DNA of 64,000 bases from Novosphingobium marinum (lineage in GTDB: Bacteria > Pseudomonadota > Alphaproteobacteria > Sphingomonadales > Sphingomonadaceae). The translations under genes and the position numbers were made by a program. This document shows, one piece after another, positions 47,335-57,572 of this stretch; positions within the stretch are counted from its first letter, which is position 1; every line of letters begins with the position of its first letter. The DNA is taken from positions 124,001 through 188,000 of the forward strand of contig NZ_JACBZF010000003.1 in assembly GCF_013408095.1 (NCBI RefSeq), in the 5' to 3' direction. A model generated the notes under the pieces. That model saw nothing but the letters and a program-made list of their open reading frames with translations, was not told the DNA's origin and searched no databases.

Positions 47335-48540
47335 ATGAACTACGACACGAAGATCGAGAGCGAAGAGACTGCCGAGGGCGGGGCACGGGCCTACGACCCT
47401 CTGGAAGCTGATGCCGCAGACGAACGGCGCAGCCGTCGCCGTCTCTGGATCGGCGCTGCGATCGTCCTCGCGATCCTCATCGCCATGTGGTTCATGTCGC
47501 GTGACGACGGCGCCGGAGCACTTGCCGAAGACGCCAGCGAACAGGCGCCGGTGGTCACGGTCGTGAGTCCCGGCCGGACGACGGTTCAGGGCGGGATCAG
47601 TGCGACCGGATCGCTGGCCGCTCGGCGCGAATTGCCGGTTGGTGCCGTTGGCGAAGGCGGGCGCGTCGATCGGGTTCTGGTCGACCAGGGTGACTGGGTG
47701 AGCCAGGGACAGGTTCTCGCGGTCATCGATCGCTCGGTTCAGACCCAGCAGCAGGCCGGGCTCGCCGCGCAGGTCCAGGTCGCTCAGGCCGACGCCCAGC
47801 TTGCGCAGTCCAACCTCGACCGCGCGCTTCAGCTCGTCGAGCGGGGGTTCATTTCGAAGGCGGACGTCGACCGCCTAACTGCGACCCGCGACGCAGCGGC
47901 GGCACGGGTGAAGGTGGCGCAGGCGCAGCTCGCCGAGATGCGCGAGCGAACCGCGCGCCTCAACATCCTCGCTCCCGCAGCAGGTCTTCTGCTCGAGCGC
48001 AACATCGAGCCGGGCCAGGTCGTCGGACCGGGAAGCGGCGTGCTTTTCCGCATCGCCAGCGGCGGCGAGATGGAGCTGCTCGCGCAAGTCGGCGAGGACG
48101 ACCTTGCCAAGCTTTCGGTCGGGGCCTCTGCGGAAGTGACGCCGGTCGGATCCGAGCAGACCTTCAACGGCCAGATCTGGCAGCTCGAACCGACCATCAA
48201 CGAAGGCGACCGGCAAGGCACGGCACGGATCGCGCTACCCTACGATCCGGCTTTGCGCCCCGGCGGCTTCGCATCGGCGCGGATCAACAGCGGCAGCGTG
48301 GTTGCGCCCATGCTTCCCGAATCCGCCCTGCTCAGCGACGATCAAGGTACGTTCGTCTATGTCGTCGGCAACGACGGCAAGGTGGCCCGTCGCAACGTGA
48401 GGACAGGATTCGTGACCGACGACGGAATCACCGTGATCGAAGGGCTCAACGGGACCGAGCGCATCGTCCTGCGCGCGGGCGGGTTCCTCAACCCCGGCCA
48501 GACGGTCAAACCCGTCCGGCAGGATGGAAAGCAAGGCTGA
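47335..48540 (+). CDS. RND efflux periplasmic adaptor (membrane fusion protein)
   Basis: The 401-residue adaptor has an N-terminal membrane helix (WIGAAIVLAILIAMWFM), a lipoyl-like segment (VGEGGRVDRVLVDQGDWVSQ), a coiled-coil hairpin (about 125-185), and beta-barrel domains ending in GFLNPGQTVKPVRQDG. It lacks a cleavable lipoprotein cysteine, unlike AcrA. ATG 47335 is chosen with AAGG 5 nt upstream. The permease follows 18 nt later. No outer-membrane channel is adjacent, so a TolC homologue elsewhere is expected. Confidence 0.93.
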   Translation: MNYDTKIESEETAEGGARAYDPLEADAADERRSRRRLWIGAAIVLAILIAMWFMSRDDGAGALAEDASEQAPVVTVVSPGRTTVQGGISATGSLAARRELPVGAVGEGGRVDRVLVDQGDWVSQGQVLAVIDRSVQTQQQAGLAAQVQVAQADAQLAQSNLDRALQLVERGFISKADVDRLTATRDAAAARVKVAQAQLAEMRERTARLNILAPAAGLLLERNIEPGQVVGPGSGVLFRIASGGEMELLAQVGEDDLAKLSVGASAEVTPVGSEQTFNGQIWQLEPTINEGDRQGTARIALPYDPALRPGGFASARINSGSVVAPMLPESALLSDDQGTFVYVVGNDGKVARRNVRTGFVTDDGITVIEGLNGTERIVLRAGGFLNPGQTVKPVRQDGKQG

Positions 48541-48558
48541 GGGCCGGGTCCGCCGATC

Positions 48559-51500
48559 ATGAATTTTCGCAACATCTCGGCTTGGTCGATCCGCAATCCG
48601 GTCGTTCCGATCGTTCTTTTCCTGGGGCTCACGCTTGCGGGGATCGTCGCCTTTTCAGGCATGAAGATCCAGCAGGATCCCGACATCGAATTCCCGATGG
48701 TCATCGTCTCGGTTTCGCAGCCGGGTGCCGCTCCGACCGAGATCGAGACCCAGATCACCCAGCGGATCGAGTCCTCGGTCCGAACCATTAGCGGTGTTCG
48801 ATCGCTCAGTTCGACGGCGAGCGAGAGCAACAGCCAGACGATGGTCGAGTTCCAGATCGGAACCGATATCAACGCGGCCGTGAACGAGGTGAAGAACTCC
48901 GTCGACCAGGTGCGCGGCGAATTGCCCGACGGCATTCTCGAGCCCCAGGTCTTCAAGGTTCAGACGTCATCCGATCCCATCGCCTATTTCGCGGTGGCCG
49001 CCGACGACATGACCATAGAGCAGCTGTCGTGGTTCATCGACGATACGATCGCCAAGCGGCTGCTCGCCATTCCCGGGATGGCGAACGTAGAGCGCGGCGG
49101 CGGCGTTGACCGCGAGATCGTGGTCGAGCTCAACCCGGCGCGCATGCAGGCGCTCGGCGTGACTGCCAACCAGGTCAACGCCGTCCTGCGGCAGGTCAAC
49201 ATCAACGCGGCGGGCGGCAAGGCGGAAGTCGCAGGATCGCGTCAGTCGGTTCGGGTTCTCGGGAACGCGGAAGACGCCTACGAACTCTCGCAGACGCAGA
49301 TTGCGCTACCCGGCGGTCGCACCGTCAAGCTCGCCGACTTCGCAACGGTGACGGACCGCTACGGCGAACTGACCGCCAAGGGCAAGGTGAAGAACCGCGA
49401 AGTCGTGACGTTCGGGATTTCGCGCGCTCGCGGTGAATCCGACGTCAGCGTCTATGATGCGACGGTCGAGGAACTCGAGAAGATCAGCGAAGAGAACAAC
49501 GGCCAGGTCCGCTTCACGCGCCTGTTCACCAGCGTCGATTACACCATCGGGCAGTACGAGAGCTCGATCGCCGCCATGATCGAAGGCGCGATCCTCGCCG
49601 TCATCGTCGTGTTCTTCTTCCTGCGCGACTGGCGCGCGACCGTCGTTTCCGCGCTCGCGATCCCGTTGAGCGCGATCCCGACATTCTGGTTCATGGACCT
49701 GATGGGATTTTCGCTGAACACCCTGTCGCTCCTCGCGCTCGGGCTCGTCGCCGGCGTTCTGGTCGACGATGCCATCGTGGAGATCGAGAACATCGTGCGC
49801 CACATGCGCATGGGCAAGTCGGCCTACCAGGCATCCATCGACGCCGCCGACGAGATCGGCCTGCCCGTCGTTGCGACGACCTTCTCCATCGTGGCCGTGT
49901 TCCTTCCGGTAGGCCTGATGCCGGGCGTTTCGGGGCAGTTCTTCAAGAATTTCGGCCTGACAGTCGTCGCTGCGGTGCTCATGAGCCTCGCGGTGGCCCG
50001 CATGATCACGCCGATGGTCGCGGCGTACTTCCTCAAGGCGCACGGCCATGCGGATCACGCCAGCGGTCCGATGATGGATCGCTACCTGCGCATCCTCGCC
50101 TGGTCGCTCGACAAGTCCAAGGCGCAGCGATACCGCGAAGGTCGTGGCGGGCTGCGCCGCTGGATGAGCCTGTTTCTCGATCACCGCATGTGGATGATGG
50201 GCGTGGGCTTCGCTGCGCTCCTGATTACCGGCGTCCTGTTCACCATGATCCCGATGCAGTTCTTCCCGGACAGCAACAGCGATTTCAGTCGCGTCTCGAT
50301 CGAAATGGTGCCCGGCACCACGCTCGAACAGACCGAGCGCGTGGCGGACCGGGTCGCCGAGATCATCAATGAGCAGCCCGAAGTCGAAACCGCGCTCGAG
50401 CGTATCCGTGAGGGTCAGGCGTACATCTTCATCACGCTCAGGGACGATCGCGAGCGCACCAGCATGGAGTTCGAGCGCGAGTTGACTCCGATCCTGCAGC
50501 AGGTCCCGGACGCCCGCGTCAACTTCCTGAGCAATCAGGGCGGCGGCGGCACCGGCCGTGACATCTCGGTCATGCTTTCGGGATCGGATCCCGATGAGCT
50601 CAACAAGACCGCGGCGACGCTCGTTGAACAGATGCGCACGCTCGACACGGTCGTCGCGCCCCGTCTCAACGCCGACCTGCGGCGCCCCGAGCTCGTCATC
50701 GAACCGCGGCTCGATCTTGCGGCGCAACTCGGCATCACGACCGCAGCGCTCAGCCAGACTATCCGGATCGCCACGCAGGGCGAGATCGACCAGAACAGTG
50801 CGAAGTTCTCGCTGTCCGACAGGCAGGTTCCGATCCGCGTGAAGCTGCCCGAGGATTCGCGCAGGAACATCGAGACCCTTCGCAACCTTCCGGTTCCGAC
50901 GGCAAACGGCGGATCGGTACCTCTCGAGCGCGTGGCCGAGATCCGCTTCGGCTCGGGCCCGACCCAGATCCAGCGTTACAACCAGAGCCGTCGCGTCTTC
51001 GTCGGCGCCGACCTTGCGCCGGGCGTGGTCAAGGGGACTGCCGACGAGCAGATCCAGAACCTGCCGATCATGAAGAACCTGCCGCAAGGCGTGTCGAATG
51101 CTCCGTTCGGCGCGGACGAGTGGCAGGCCGAGATGCTCAACAACTTCTTCATCGCGCTCGCGGCGGGGATCATGCTGGTCTTCTCGGTCCTCGTCCTGCT
51201 CTACCACCGGTTCGTGTCGCCGCTGGTCAACATGGGATCGCTGTTCCTCGCACCCCTCGGCGGCCTGATCGCGCTCCTGATCACGGGCCAGTCGCTTTCG
51301 CTGCCCGTATTCATCGGAGTGCTCATGCTTTTCGGGATTGTCGCAAAGAACTCGATCCTGCTCATCGACTTCGCGATCGAGGAGATGGCGACGGGCAGGT
51401 CGAAGTTCGAAGCCATCGTGGAGGCGGGCCACAAGCGTGCGCAGCCGATCATCATGACGACCGTCGCCATGACCGCCGGCATGGTCCCCACCGCGATTTC

Positions 51501-51732
51501 GCTTTCCGGCGACGCGGCCTGGCGCGCGCCGATGGGCACGGTCGTCATCGGCGGCCTGATCATGTCGACGGTCCTGACGCTGCTCATCGTCCCGGCGGGG
51601 TTCAGCCTTGCAGACGGTCTCGAAAAGCGGATCGGACCGAAGCTTCGCAAGTCGGTGCTCACTTTCGAGCCCGAGCATGCCGAGGACGATCGACGCCGCA
51701 GCCAGTCGGATACCGCGTACCCGGCCGAATAG
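48559..51732 (+). CDS. RND efflux transporter permease
   Basis: The 1057-residue inner-membrane pump has the RND pattern of two sets of six helices with large periplasmic loops. The first helix holds RNPVVPIVLFLGLTLAGIVA. Helix 4 carries GLVAGVLVDDAIVEIENIVR, with the proton-relay Asp pair around residues 402-403. The porter-domain TVARMITPMVAAYFL region and C-terminal GIVAKNSILLIDFAIE are typical of heavy-substrate HAE pumps. Substrate unknown. Confidence 0.95.
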   Translation: MNFRNISAWSIRNPVVPIVLFLGLTLAGIVAFSGMKIQQDPDIEFPMVIVSVSQPGAAPTEIETQITQRIESSVRTISGVRSLSSTASESNSQTMVEFQIGTDINAAVNEVKNSVDQVRGELPDGILEPQVFKVQTSSDPIAYFAVAADDMTIEQLSWFIDDTIAKRLLAIPGMANVERGGGVDREIVVELNPARMQALGVTANQVNAVLRQVNINAAGGKAEVAGSRQSVRVLGNAEDAYELSQTQIALPGGRTVKLADFATVTDRYGELTAKGKVKNREVVTFGISRARGESDVSVYDATVEELEKISEENNGQVRFTRLFTSVDYTIGQYESSIAAMIEGAILAVIVVFFFLRDWRATVVSALAIPLSAIPTFWFMDLMGFSLNTLSLLALGLVAGVLVDDAIVEIENIVRHMRMGKSAYQASIDAADEIGLPVVATTFSIVAVFLPVGLMPGVSGQFFKNFGLTVVAAVLMSLAVARMITPMVAAYFLKAHGHADHASGPMMDRYLRILAWSLDKSKAQRYREGRGGLRRWMSLFLDHRMWMMGVGFAALLITGVLFTMIPMQFFPDSNSDFSRVSIEMVPGTTLEQTERVADRVAEIINEQPEVETALERIREGQAYIFITLRDDRERTSMEFERELTPILQQVPDARVNFLSNQGGGGTGRDISVMLSGSDPDELNKTAATLVEQMRTLDTVVAPRLNADLRRPELVIEPRLDLAAQLGITTAALSQTIRIATQGEIDQNSAKFSLSDRQVPIRVKLPEDSRRNIETLRNLPVPTANGGSVPLERVAEIRFGSGPTQIQRYNQSRRVFVGADLAPGVVKGTADEQIQNLPIMKNLPQGVSNAPFGADEWQAEMLNNFFIALAAGIMLVFSVLVLLYHRFVSPLVNMGSLFLAPLGGLIALLITGQSLSLPVFIGVLMLFGIVAKNSILLIDFAIEEMATGRSKFEAIVEAGHKRAQPIIMTTVAMTAGMVPTAISLSGDAAWRAPMGTVVIGGLIMSTVLTLLIVPAGFSLADGLEKRIGPKLRKSVLTFEPEHAEDDRRRSQSDTAYPAE

Positions 51733-51742
51733 CGGCCTGTCA

Positions 51743-53008
51743 GTGGCAATCGACAGGCCCATTTCCAGGATTGCGCCCGACAGGGACAAGGCGCGCCGCA
51801 TGCGGCTGACGGCCACCGGGCTTCTCGTCGCGATGGCGGCGGCATTCATTTTCCTGAACCGCTATTCGGGCACGCACCCGGCCTGGGGCTATGTCCTGGC
51901 CTTCAGCGAAGCCGCGCTGGTCGGCGGCCTTGCCGACTGGTTCGCCGTGACGGCACTATTTCGCCACCCTCTCGGACTGCCGATCCCGCATACCGCGATC
52001 ATTCCGGCGAACAAGGACCGGATCGCGGACACGATGGCGGCATTCCTGCGCAGCAATTTCCTGACCCCGCAGGTCGTCGCGCGCCGCCTTCACGGGTTCA
52101 ACATTGCCGCCAGCGCCGGGGCGTTCCTCACCGATCCGGCACGCGGCGGCGAATCGCGCATTCGGGCAGGCGCGGCGGGCCTGTTCGCCGACATCCTCGA
52201 ATCGCTCGACCAGGAGCGCCTGGGCGGCATGGTGAAGGCGGGCCTCAGGCGGCAGATCGAGAAGATCGACCTCGCCCCGCTCCTCGGCCAGATGCTGACC
52301 AATGCCATCGCCGACAAGCGCCATATCCCGGTGCTAGAGGCGATGATCCGCTGGATCGGAGGGATGATCGAGCAGAACGAGACGCTGATCCGCGACATGA
52401 TCCACGAACGTGCGAACACGATCATGCGCTGGACCGGCCTCGACGAGAGGCTGGCCAACGGCGTGCTCGACGGCACCTACCGCCTGCTTGCCGAAATCCT
52501 GGTCGACGAGCACCACCCGCTTCGCAGCAAGGCCGAGGAAGCGCTGCATGGCCTGGCGCGCGATCTTCTCGAAGACCCGGAGATGCAGGCCCGCGTCGAA
52601 AGCTGGAAGGCGGAAATCCTGGCCAACCCCGCGATCGGGCACTGGCTCGACGGCATGTGGGAACGCAGCCGGCAGGCACTGCTCAGAACGGTACGCGATC
52701 CGGATAAGGCCTTGTCGGGCAGCATAGGCCTGAGCCTCGGAGAGCTGGGCAAGGCCCTGTCGGAAGACCGCCGCCTGCAGCAGCTGATCAACCGGTTTTC
52801 CAGGCGCACGCTCGTCGGCATCGTGTCGCGCTATGGCGACGAGATCGTACGCATCGTGTCGGAAACCGTCCGCCGCTGGGATGCCAAGACCGTGACCGCG
52901 CGGATCGAAGGTGCGGTGGGCCGCGACCTCCAGTTCATCCGGATCAACGGTACCCTCGTCGGCGGCTTCGTCGGCCTGTGCATTCACGGGCTGGAGAAGC
53001 TCCTGTGA
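51743..53008 (+). CDS. DUF445 family membrane protein
   Basis: The 421-residue protein has an N-terminal helix (TATGLLVAMAAAFIFL) and the DUF445 core EAALVGGLADWFAVTALFRH. The core is followed by PHTAIIPANKDRIADTM and a long helical region, then a C-terminal helix (INGTLVGGFVGLCIHGLEKLL). Function is unknown. GTG 51743 lies 10 nt after the RND stop; an in-frame ATG at 51800 is another candidate. The stop overlaps the next GTG. Confidence 0.88.
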   Translation: MAIDRPISRIAPDRDKARRMRLTATGLLVAMAAAFIFLNRYSGTHPAWGYVLAFSEAALVGGLADWFAVTALFRHPLGLPIPHTAIIPANKDRIADTMAAFLRSNFLTPQVVARRLHGFNIAASAGAFLTDPARGGESRIRAGAAGLFADILESLDQERLGGMVKAGLRRQIEKIDLAPLLGQMLTNAIADKRHIPVLEAMIRWIGGMIEQNETLIRDMIHERANTIMRWTGLDERLANGVLDGTYRLLAEILVDEHHPLRSKAEEALHGLARDLLEDPEMQARVESWKAEILANPAIGHWLDGMWERSRQALLRTVRDPDKALSGSIGLSLGELGKALSEDRRLQQLINRFSRRTLVGIVSRYGDEIVRIVSETVRRWDAKTVTARIEGAVGRDLQFIRINGTLVGGFVGLCIHGLEKLL

Positions 53009-53559
53009 GCGAGACGGCACCTGTACTGGTTACCAAGAGGCTGGAACTGTGGCGGCCGTCTGCCGCCGACCTCGAGGATATGGTCGACCTGCTCGAGGAG
53101 CCGGAAACGCGCCGCTATCTCGCCATGGACGAGGTGACGCATGCCGACGTGCACCAGCGATTGTGCCGCAATGCGGGAAGCTGGAGCCTCTACGGCTACG
53201 GCCTGTTCGCGGTGCGCCTGCTCGGCGGTCCGCAGATCGTCGCGTCCTGTGGGATCTTCCACAGCTGGCGCGGGTTCGACGATGCGATGAACGACGTTCC
53301 CGAGGCCGGCTGGATCGTCCGGCTCGACCGCGAAGGGCACGGCATCGCGCGCGAGGCGATGGAGGCTGCGCTCGGGTGGTTCGACGATGAGCACGGCCGC
53401 AGCCGTATCACCTGCATGATCGACGAGGGCAACGAAGCGTCGCACCTGCTTGCACAGCGCCTGGGCTTCACGCCGTTCGGAAAGCATTGCGAAGACGGGG
53501 ACGGCGCCGATCTGGTGCTTTACGAGAGGCTGTCCACCAAGGGTCCTGTCAGCCCATGA
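53005..53559 (+). CDS. GNAT-family N-acetyltransferase
   Basis: The 184-residue protein begins VTKRLELWRPSAADLEDMVD, a RimJ/L-type opening. It has the acetyl-CoA region EAGWIVRLDREGHGIAREAM and the C-terminal NEASHLLAQRLGFTPFG. GTG 53005 overlaps the DUF445 stop by 4 nt, so the pair is coupled. The substrate is unknown. It is distinct from the GNAT gene at the left end of the window. Its 3' end overlaps a convergent gene by 11 bp. Confidence 0.88.
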   Translation: MSETAPVLVTKRLELWRPSAADLEDMVDLLEEPETRRYLAMDEVTHADVHQRLCRNAGSWSLYGYGLFAVRLLGGPQIVASCGIFHSWRGFDDAMNDVPEAGWIVRLDREGHGIAREAMEAALGWFDDEHGRSRITCMIDEGNEASHLLAQRLGFTPFGKHCEDGDGADLVLYERLSTKGPVSP

Positions 53560-54412
53560 TCCACGTAACGCTGCCTGCGTAGAACGATGCCACCGGGCTT
53601 CCCGCCGCGTTCAGGGCAGGGTCGAAGCGCGCATGGTCCATCAACTGGTGGCACGTTTCTTTCTTGAAGATGTCGGATGCCACGGCGGATGCAATCGTGC
53701 AGCCGGTGGGCATGCCTTCCGCATCGACCATCAGGACGAAATTGACGATCCCCTGCATACCCTGGGTAAGGGCACGCAAAGGGTAATCGTTCGGCAGGAT
53801 CCACCGGCCGGGATTGGAGGACGGGCGAGGTCGGTTTTTCAGGGCGCGCTGCTCGGCCGGATCGAAGCCCCACCTGCTGACGAGATTGTCGGTGCACGAC
53901 CGAAACGCTTCGAACGGCTTCCCGAGCAAACCCGTCTCGAGGACGAGTGCGTGCCGTTTCCATTCGAGAGCGACGGTACCTATCGCATTTTCGACATCCG
54001 GCGGGATCGATGAATCCTCGTCCTCCGCCTCCCGCAATCTCGCTTTCGAGACGAGGACGACCGGTTTGCCCTCGGTCGTCTCGGCGGTTCGGGCCTTCAG
54101 GACGTTAGGGTCAGGATCGCCCGGGCCGAACGATACGGTGATTTCCTGCCCGAACCTGATCGACGAGAGGTCGTCGCCGACGAGCATAAGGCCGAAGTCG
54201 TTATCCGGTGCGAACCGCTCGAAGCGAAGCACGAGGGGCCGTTCGCGCGTGCCGAACTCGCGGCCAAGATAGCAGGTGCTCTCGTCCCAATGAACGTTCC
54301 AGGCGCCCAGAGGTTCGAGAACCCGAGGTTCTTTCGCACTTGCTTCCGGCACGCCGAACGCGACGGCCGGAAGCAGTGCCAATACGACCAGGAGGGAGCC
54401 GACCGGTTTCAC
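53549..54412 (-). CDS. Secreted protein with TonB-like C-terminal domain
   Basis: The 287-residue protein has a signal peptide ([21 protein letters not shown]) and a unique middle. The C-terminal part (about 205-285) resembles Ton[37 protein letters not shown] and [13 protein letters not shown]. Unlike real TonB it lacks a cytoplasmic anchor helix and Pro-rich linker, so energy coupling is unlikely. It sits between a GNAT gene and etfA, and no linked ExbB/D genes are present. The role is unknown. Confidence 0.78.
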   Translation of the reverse strand: MKPVGSLLVVLALLPAVAFGVPEASAKEPRVLEPLGAWNVHWDESTCYLGREFGTRERPLVLRFERFAPDNDFGLMLVGDDLSSIRFGQEITVSFGPGDPDPNVLKARTAETTEGKPVVLVSKARLREAEDEDSSIPPDVENAIGTVALEWKRHALVLETGLLGKPFEAFRSCTDNLVSRWGFDPAEQRALKNRPRPSSNPGRWILPNDYPLRALTQGMQGIVNFVLMVDAEGMPTGCTIASAVASDIFKKETCHQLMDHARFDPALNAAGSPVASFYAGSVTWIMG

Positions 54413-54419
54413 GGCCCGA

Positions 54420-55352
54420 TCAGAGCTTGTCGGTGAGCTCCGGTACGGCCTTGAAGAGGTCGGCGACGAGACCGATGTCCGCGACCTGGAAGATCGGGGC
54501 GTCCTCGTCCTTGTTGATGGCGATGATGGTTTTCGAATCCTTCATGCCCGCAAGGTGCTGGATCGCGCCCGAGATGCCGATCGCGATGTAGACTTCGGGA
54601 GCAACGATCTTGCCGGTCTGGCCGACCTGGTAGTCGTTGGGCACGTAGCCGGCATCGACCGCCGCGCGGCTCGCGCCGACGCCTGCACCGAGCTTGTCGG
54701 CGAGCGGCATGATGTACTGTTCGAAGGTCTCGGCATCCTTGAGCGCGCGGCCGCCGGAAACGACGATGTTCGCGCTGGTCAGTTCGGGGCGGTCGCCGCC
54801 CTCGGCGATTTCGGCGCCGACGAAGCTGGAGAGGCCGGAATCGCCCGCGCCGCTCACGTCCTCGATCTCGGCCGAGCCGCCTTCGGCCCCGGCCTTTTCG
54901 AACGAGGTTCCGCGCACGGTGATCACCAGCTTTTCGTCAGTGCTCTCGACCGTCGCGATGGCGTTGCCCGCGTAGATCGGGCGAGTGAAGGTCTTGTCGC
55001 CCTCGACCGAGAGAATGTCCGAAATCTGCATCACGTCGAGCAGCGCCGCCACACGCGGGGCGATGTTCTTGCCGGTAGTGGTGGCCGGCGCGAGGAAGGC
55101 GTCGTGATGACCCATCAGGTCGACGACGAGCGGCGCGATGTTCTCGGCCAGCGCGTTGGCGTACGCGGCATCGTCGGCGAGGTGGACCTTGCCCACTCCG
55201 GCGACCTTGGCGGCTTCTTCGGCCACGGCGCGACAGCCCGAACCCGCGACGAGCAGGTGGACTTCGCCGAGCCTGGAGGCGGCGGTCACGACGGCGAGCG
55301 TCGCATCGCTCATCGCCGCATTGTCATGTTCGACCCAGACGAGCGTTTTCAT
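54420..55352 (-). CDS. etfA: Electron transfer flavoprotein subunit alpha
   Basis: EtfA with EtfB accepts electrons from acyl-CoA dehydrogenases and passes them to the ETF-quinone oxidoreductase. The 310-residue protein has the C-terminal FAD-binding motif [17 protein letters not shown], and an N-terminal domain from [23 protein letters not shown] 55352 is chosen, since it lies 1 nt past the etfB stop and fits the family start. The secreted TonB-C-like gene lies downstream. Confidence 0.97.
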   Translation of the reverse strand: MKTLVWVEHDNAAMSDATLAVVTAASRLGEVHLLVAGSGCRAVAEEAAKVAGVGKVHLADDAAYANALAENIAPLVVDLMGHHDAFLAPATTTGKNIAPRVAALLDVMQISDILSVEGDKTFTRPIYAGNAIATVESTDEKLVITVRGTSFEKAGAEGGSAEIEDVSGAGDSGLSSFVGAEIAEGGDRPELTSANIVVSGGRALKDAETFEQYIMPLADKLGAGVGASRAAVDAGYVPNDYQVGQTGKIVAPEVYIAIGISGAIQHLAGMKDSKTIIAINKDEDAPIFQVADIGLVADLFKAVPELTDKL

Positions 55353-55353
55353 C

Positions 55354-56100
55354 TTATACGACTCCCATGTCCTTGAGCTTGGCGACAAGCGCATCGACGT
55401 CCTCTACCTTGACGCCGGCCTGGCGGACCGGGGGCTCGGAGACGTTGAGCGTCTTGAGGCGCGGCGCGATGTCCACGCCGTAGTCGGCGGGCGTCTTGCT
55501 ATCGAGCGGCTTCTTCTTCGCCTTCATGATGTTCGGCAGCGACGCATAGCGCGGCTCGTTGAGCCGCAGGTCGGTGGTGACGATCGCGGGCAGGGTCAGC
55601 TTGACCGTTTCGAGGCCGCCATCGACCTCGCGCGTAACCGACACGGCATCGCCGTCGATCTCGACCTTCGAGGCGAAAGTGCCTTGCGGCCGGCCCATCA
55701 GGGCGGCGAGCATCTGGCCGGTCTGGTTCGAATCGTCGTCGATCGCCTGCTTTCCGAGAATGACCATGCCCGGTTCCTCGGCCTCGGCGACAGCCTTCAG
55801 GATCTTGGCCACCGCGAGAGGTTCGACGTCCTCGTCGGTCTCGATGAGAATCGCCCGGTCGGCACCCATCGCCAGCGCCGTGCGCAGCGTTTCCTGCGCC
55901 TTGGCGGGACCGATCGACACGGCCACGATTTCCTCGGCCTTGCCCGCTTCCTTCAGCCGAATCGCTTCTTCGACCGCGATTTCGTCGAACGGGTTCATGC
56001 TCATCTTGACGTTGGCGAGATCGACGCCGGAACCGTCCGACTTCACCCGCGGCTTCACGTTGTAATCGATCACCCGCTTCACGGGCACGAGGATCTTCAT
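55354..56100 (-). CDS. etfB: Electron transfer flavoprotein subunit beta
   Basis: The 248-residue EtfB has [20 protein letters not shown] at the start, [18 protein letters not shown] and [20 protein letters not shown], and binds AMP as a structural cofactor. ATG 56100 fits; an upstream in-frame ATG would add 17 unconserved residues. A palindrome, GTGAAC-N8-GTTCAC, lies 64-83 bp upstream and may be an operator for etfBA. sucC ends about 135 bp further upstream on the same strand. Confidence 0.97.
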   Translation of the reverse strand: MKILVPVKRVIDYNVKPRVKSDGSGVDLANVKMSMNPFDEIAVEEAIRLKEAGKAEEIVAVSIGPAKAQETLRTALAMGADRAILIETDEDVEPLAVAKILKAVAEAEEPGMVILGKQAIDDDSNQTGQMLAALMGRPQGTFASKVEIDGDAVSVTREVDGGLETVKLTLPAIVTTDLRLNEPRYASLPNIMKAKKKPLDSKTPADYGVDIAPRLKTLNVSEPPVRQAGVKVEDVDALVAKLKDMGVV

Positions 56101-56163
56101 GAGGTCTCGTCCTCTCTTGCTTCTGGCTCGCGATGCAGCGATCCGCATCACATAGTACGTTAG

Positions 56164-56183
56164 TGAACCATATTGTTGTTCAC
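56164..56183 (-). promoter_or_regulatory. Palindromic operator candidate upstream of etfB
   Basis: GTGAAC (56164-56169) and GTTCAC (56178-56183) flank 8 nt, between the sucC stop and the etfB start. The symmetric spacing resembles TetR- or GntR-type operators for fatty-acid genes. The regulator is unknown. Confidence 0.4.
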
Positions 56184-56234
56184 CGCCGCTGCGTCAATCC
56201 CCCGTCCAACGCACGGGGAACCGAATCGCTGCGT

Positions 56235-57434
56235 TCAGGCGGCTTGCTTGACTTCTGCGACGATCTTCTTCGCGGCATCGCCCAGGTCGTCGGCGGAGAC
56301 GATCGCGAGGCCGGAGTTGTCGAGGATCTCCTTGCCCTTCTCGACATTCGTGCCTTCGAGGCGGACGACGAGCGGTACCGAGAGGTTCACGTCCTTCGCC
56401 GCCGCGACGATGCCGTCGGCGATGATGTCACACTTCATGATCCCGCCGAAGATGTTGACGAGGATGCCCTTCACCGCAGGATCGGACAGGATGATCTTGA
56501 AGGCCGCGGTGACCTTCTCCTTCGAGGCACCGCCGCCGACGTCGAGGAAGTTGGCGGGGAATGCGCCGTTCAGCTTGATGATGTCCATCGTCGCCATGGC
56601 AAGGCCCGCGCCATTCACCATGCAGCCGATGTTGCCGTCGAGCTTGATGTAGGCGAGGTCGTACTTGGAGGCCTCGACCTCGGCGGGATCTTCCTCGGTC
56701 TCGTCGCGCAGCGCCTCGACATCCGGGTGACGGTACAGCGCATTCGAATCGAAGCTCATCTTGGTGTCGAGAACGAGCAGGTTGCCGTCCTCGGTCTCGA
56801 CCAGCGGGTTGATCTCGAGCATCGCGCAGTCGAGCGCCATGAAGGCCTCGTAAAGCTGCCTGGCGAGTTTCTGGGCCTGCTTGTTGAGATCGCCTTCCAG
56901 CTTGAGCCCGAACGCCACGGCGCGGGCGTGGTGCGGCATGAAGCCCTGTGCGGGATCGACCGTGATCGTGGTGATCTTCTCGGGAGTGGAGTGCGCTACT
57001 TCCTCGATGTCCATGCCGCCCTCGGTCGAAGCGATGATCGCGACGCGGCCGGTTGCGCGGTCCACCAGCATGGAGAGGTAGTACTCCCTGGCGATGTCGA
57101 CGCCGTCGGTCACATAGAGGCGGTTCACCTGCTTGCCCGCATCTCCGGTCTGCACCGTCACCAGCGTGTTGCCGAGCATGTCCTTGGCATGCTCTTCGAC
57201 TTCCTCGATCGACTTGGCGAGCCGGACACCACCCTTGGCGTCGGGGCCGAGCTCCTTGAACTTGCCCTTGCCGCGACCGCCGGCATGGATTTGCGCTTTC
57301 ACCACGTAGAGCGGCCCGGGAAGTTTCTTCGCGCCTTCGACCGCTTCCTCTACCGTGAGGGCAGGGTGGCCGGCGGGGATGCCGACGCCGAATTTCGAAA
57401 GCAAGTCCTTGGCCTGGTACTCGTGGATGTTCAT
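56235..57434 (-). CDS. sucC: Succinyl-CoA synthetase subunit beta (ADP-forming)
   Basis: SucC with SucD makes ATP from succinyl-CoA in the TCA cycle. The 399-residue protein begins [17 protein letters not shown], has the ATP-grasp site [33 protein letters not shown], and [23 protein letters not shown] (shortened here). ATG 57434 matches the family; the frame is open upstream but not as SucC. No sucD is adjacent on either side, which is unusual. etfB follows on the same strand. Confidence 0.97.
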   Translation of the reverse strand: MNIHEYQAKDLLSKFGVGIPAGHPALTVEEAVEGAKKLPGPLYVVKAQIHAGGRGKGKFKELGPDAKGGVRLAKSIEEVEEHAKDMLGNTLVTVQTGDAGKQVNRLYVTDGVDIAREYYLSMLVDRATGRVAIIASTEGGMDIEEVAHSTPEKITTITVDPAQGFMPHHARAVAFGLKLEGDLNKQAQKLARQLYEAFMALDCAMLEINPLVETEDGNLLVLDTKMSFDSNALYRHPDVEALRDETEEDPAEVEASKYDLAYIKLDGNIGCMVNGAGLAMATMDIIKLNGAFPANFLDVGGGASKEKVTAAFKIILSDPAVKGILVNIFGGIMKCDIIADGIVAAAKDVNLSVPLVVRLEGTNVEKGKEILDNSGLAIVSADDLGDAAKKIVAEVKQAA

Positions 57435-57572
57435 GGGCAATCGCTTTCCTGCTGGTGTCCTGGAAGCGCCTATCGAGGGGAGAGCCGCTTTTGCGTTGCC
57501 GCATAAGCACAACACGGGCAGCTTGAAAAGGCCCGGAGACCCGCCAAATCTGTCAGGTAGGCGCAGGAAATC

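Noticed and set aside
49306..51849. 847-codon frame opposite the RND permease
   Set aside because: Antisense shadow with His/Arg/Asp-rich composition and no domain; the permease on the plus strand is unambiguous.
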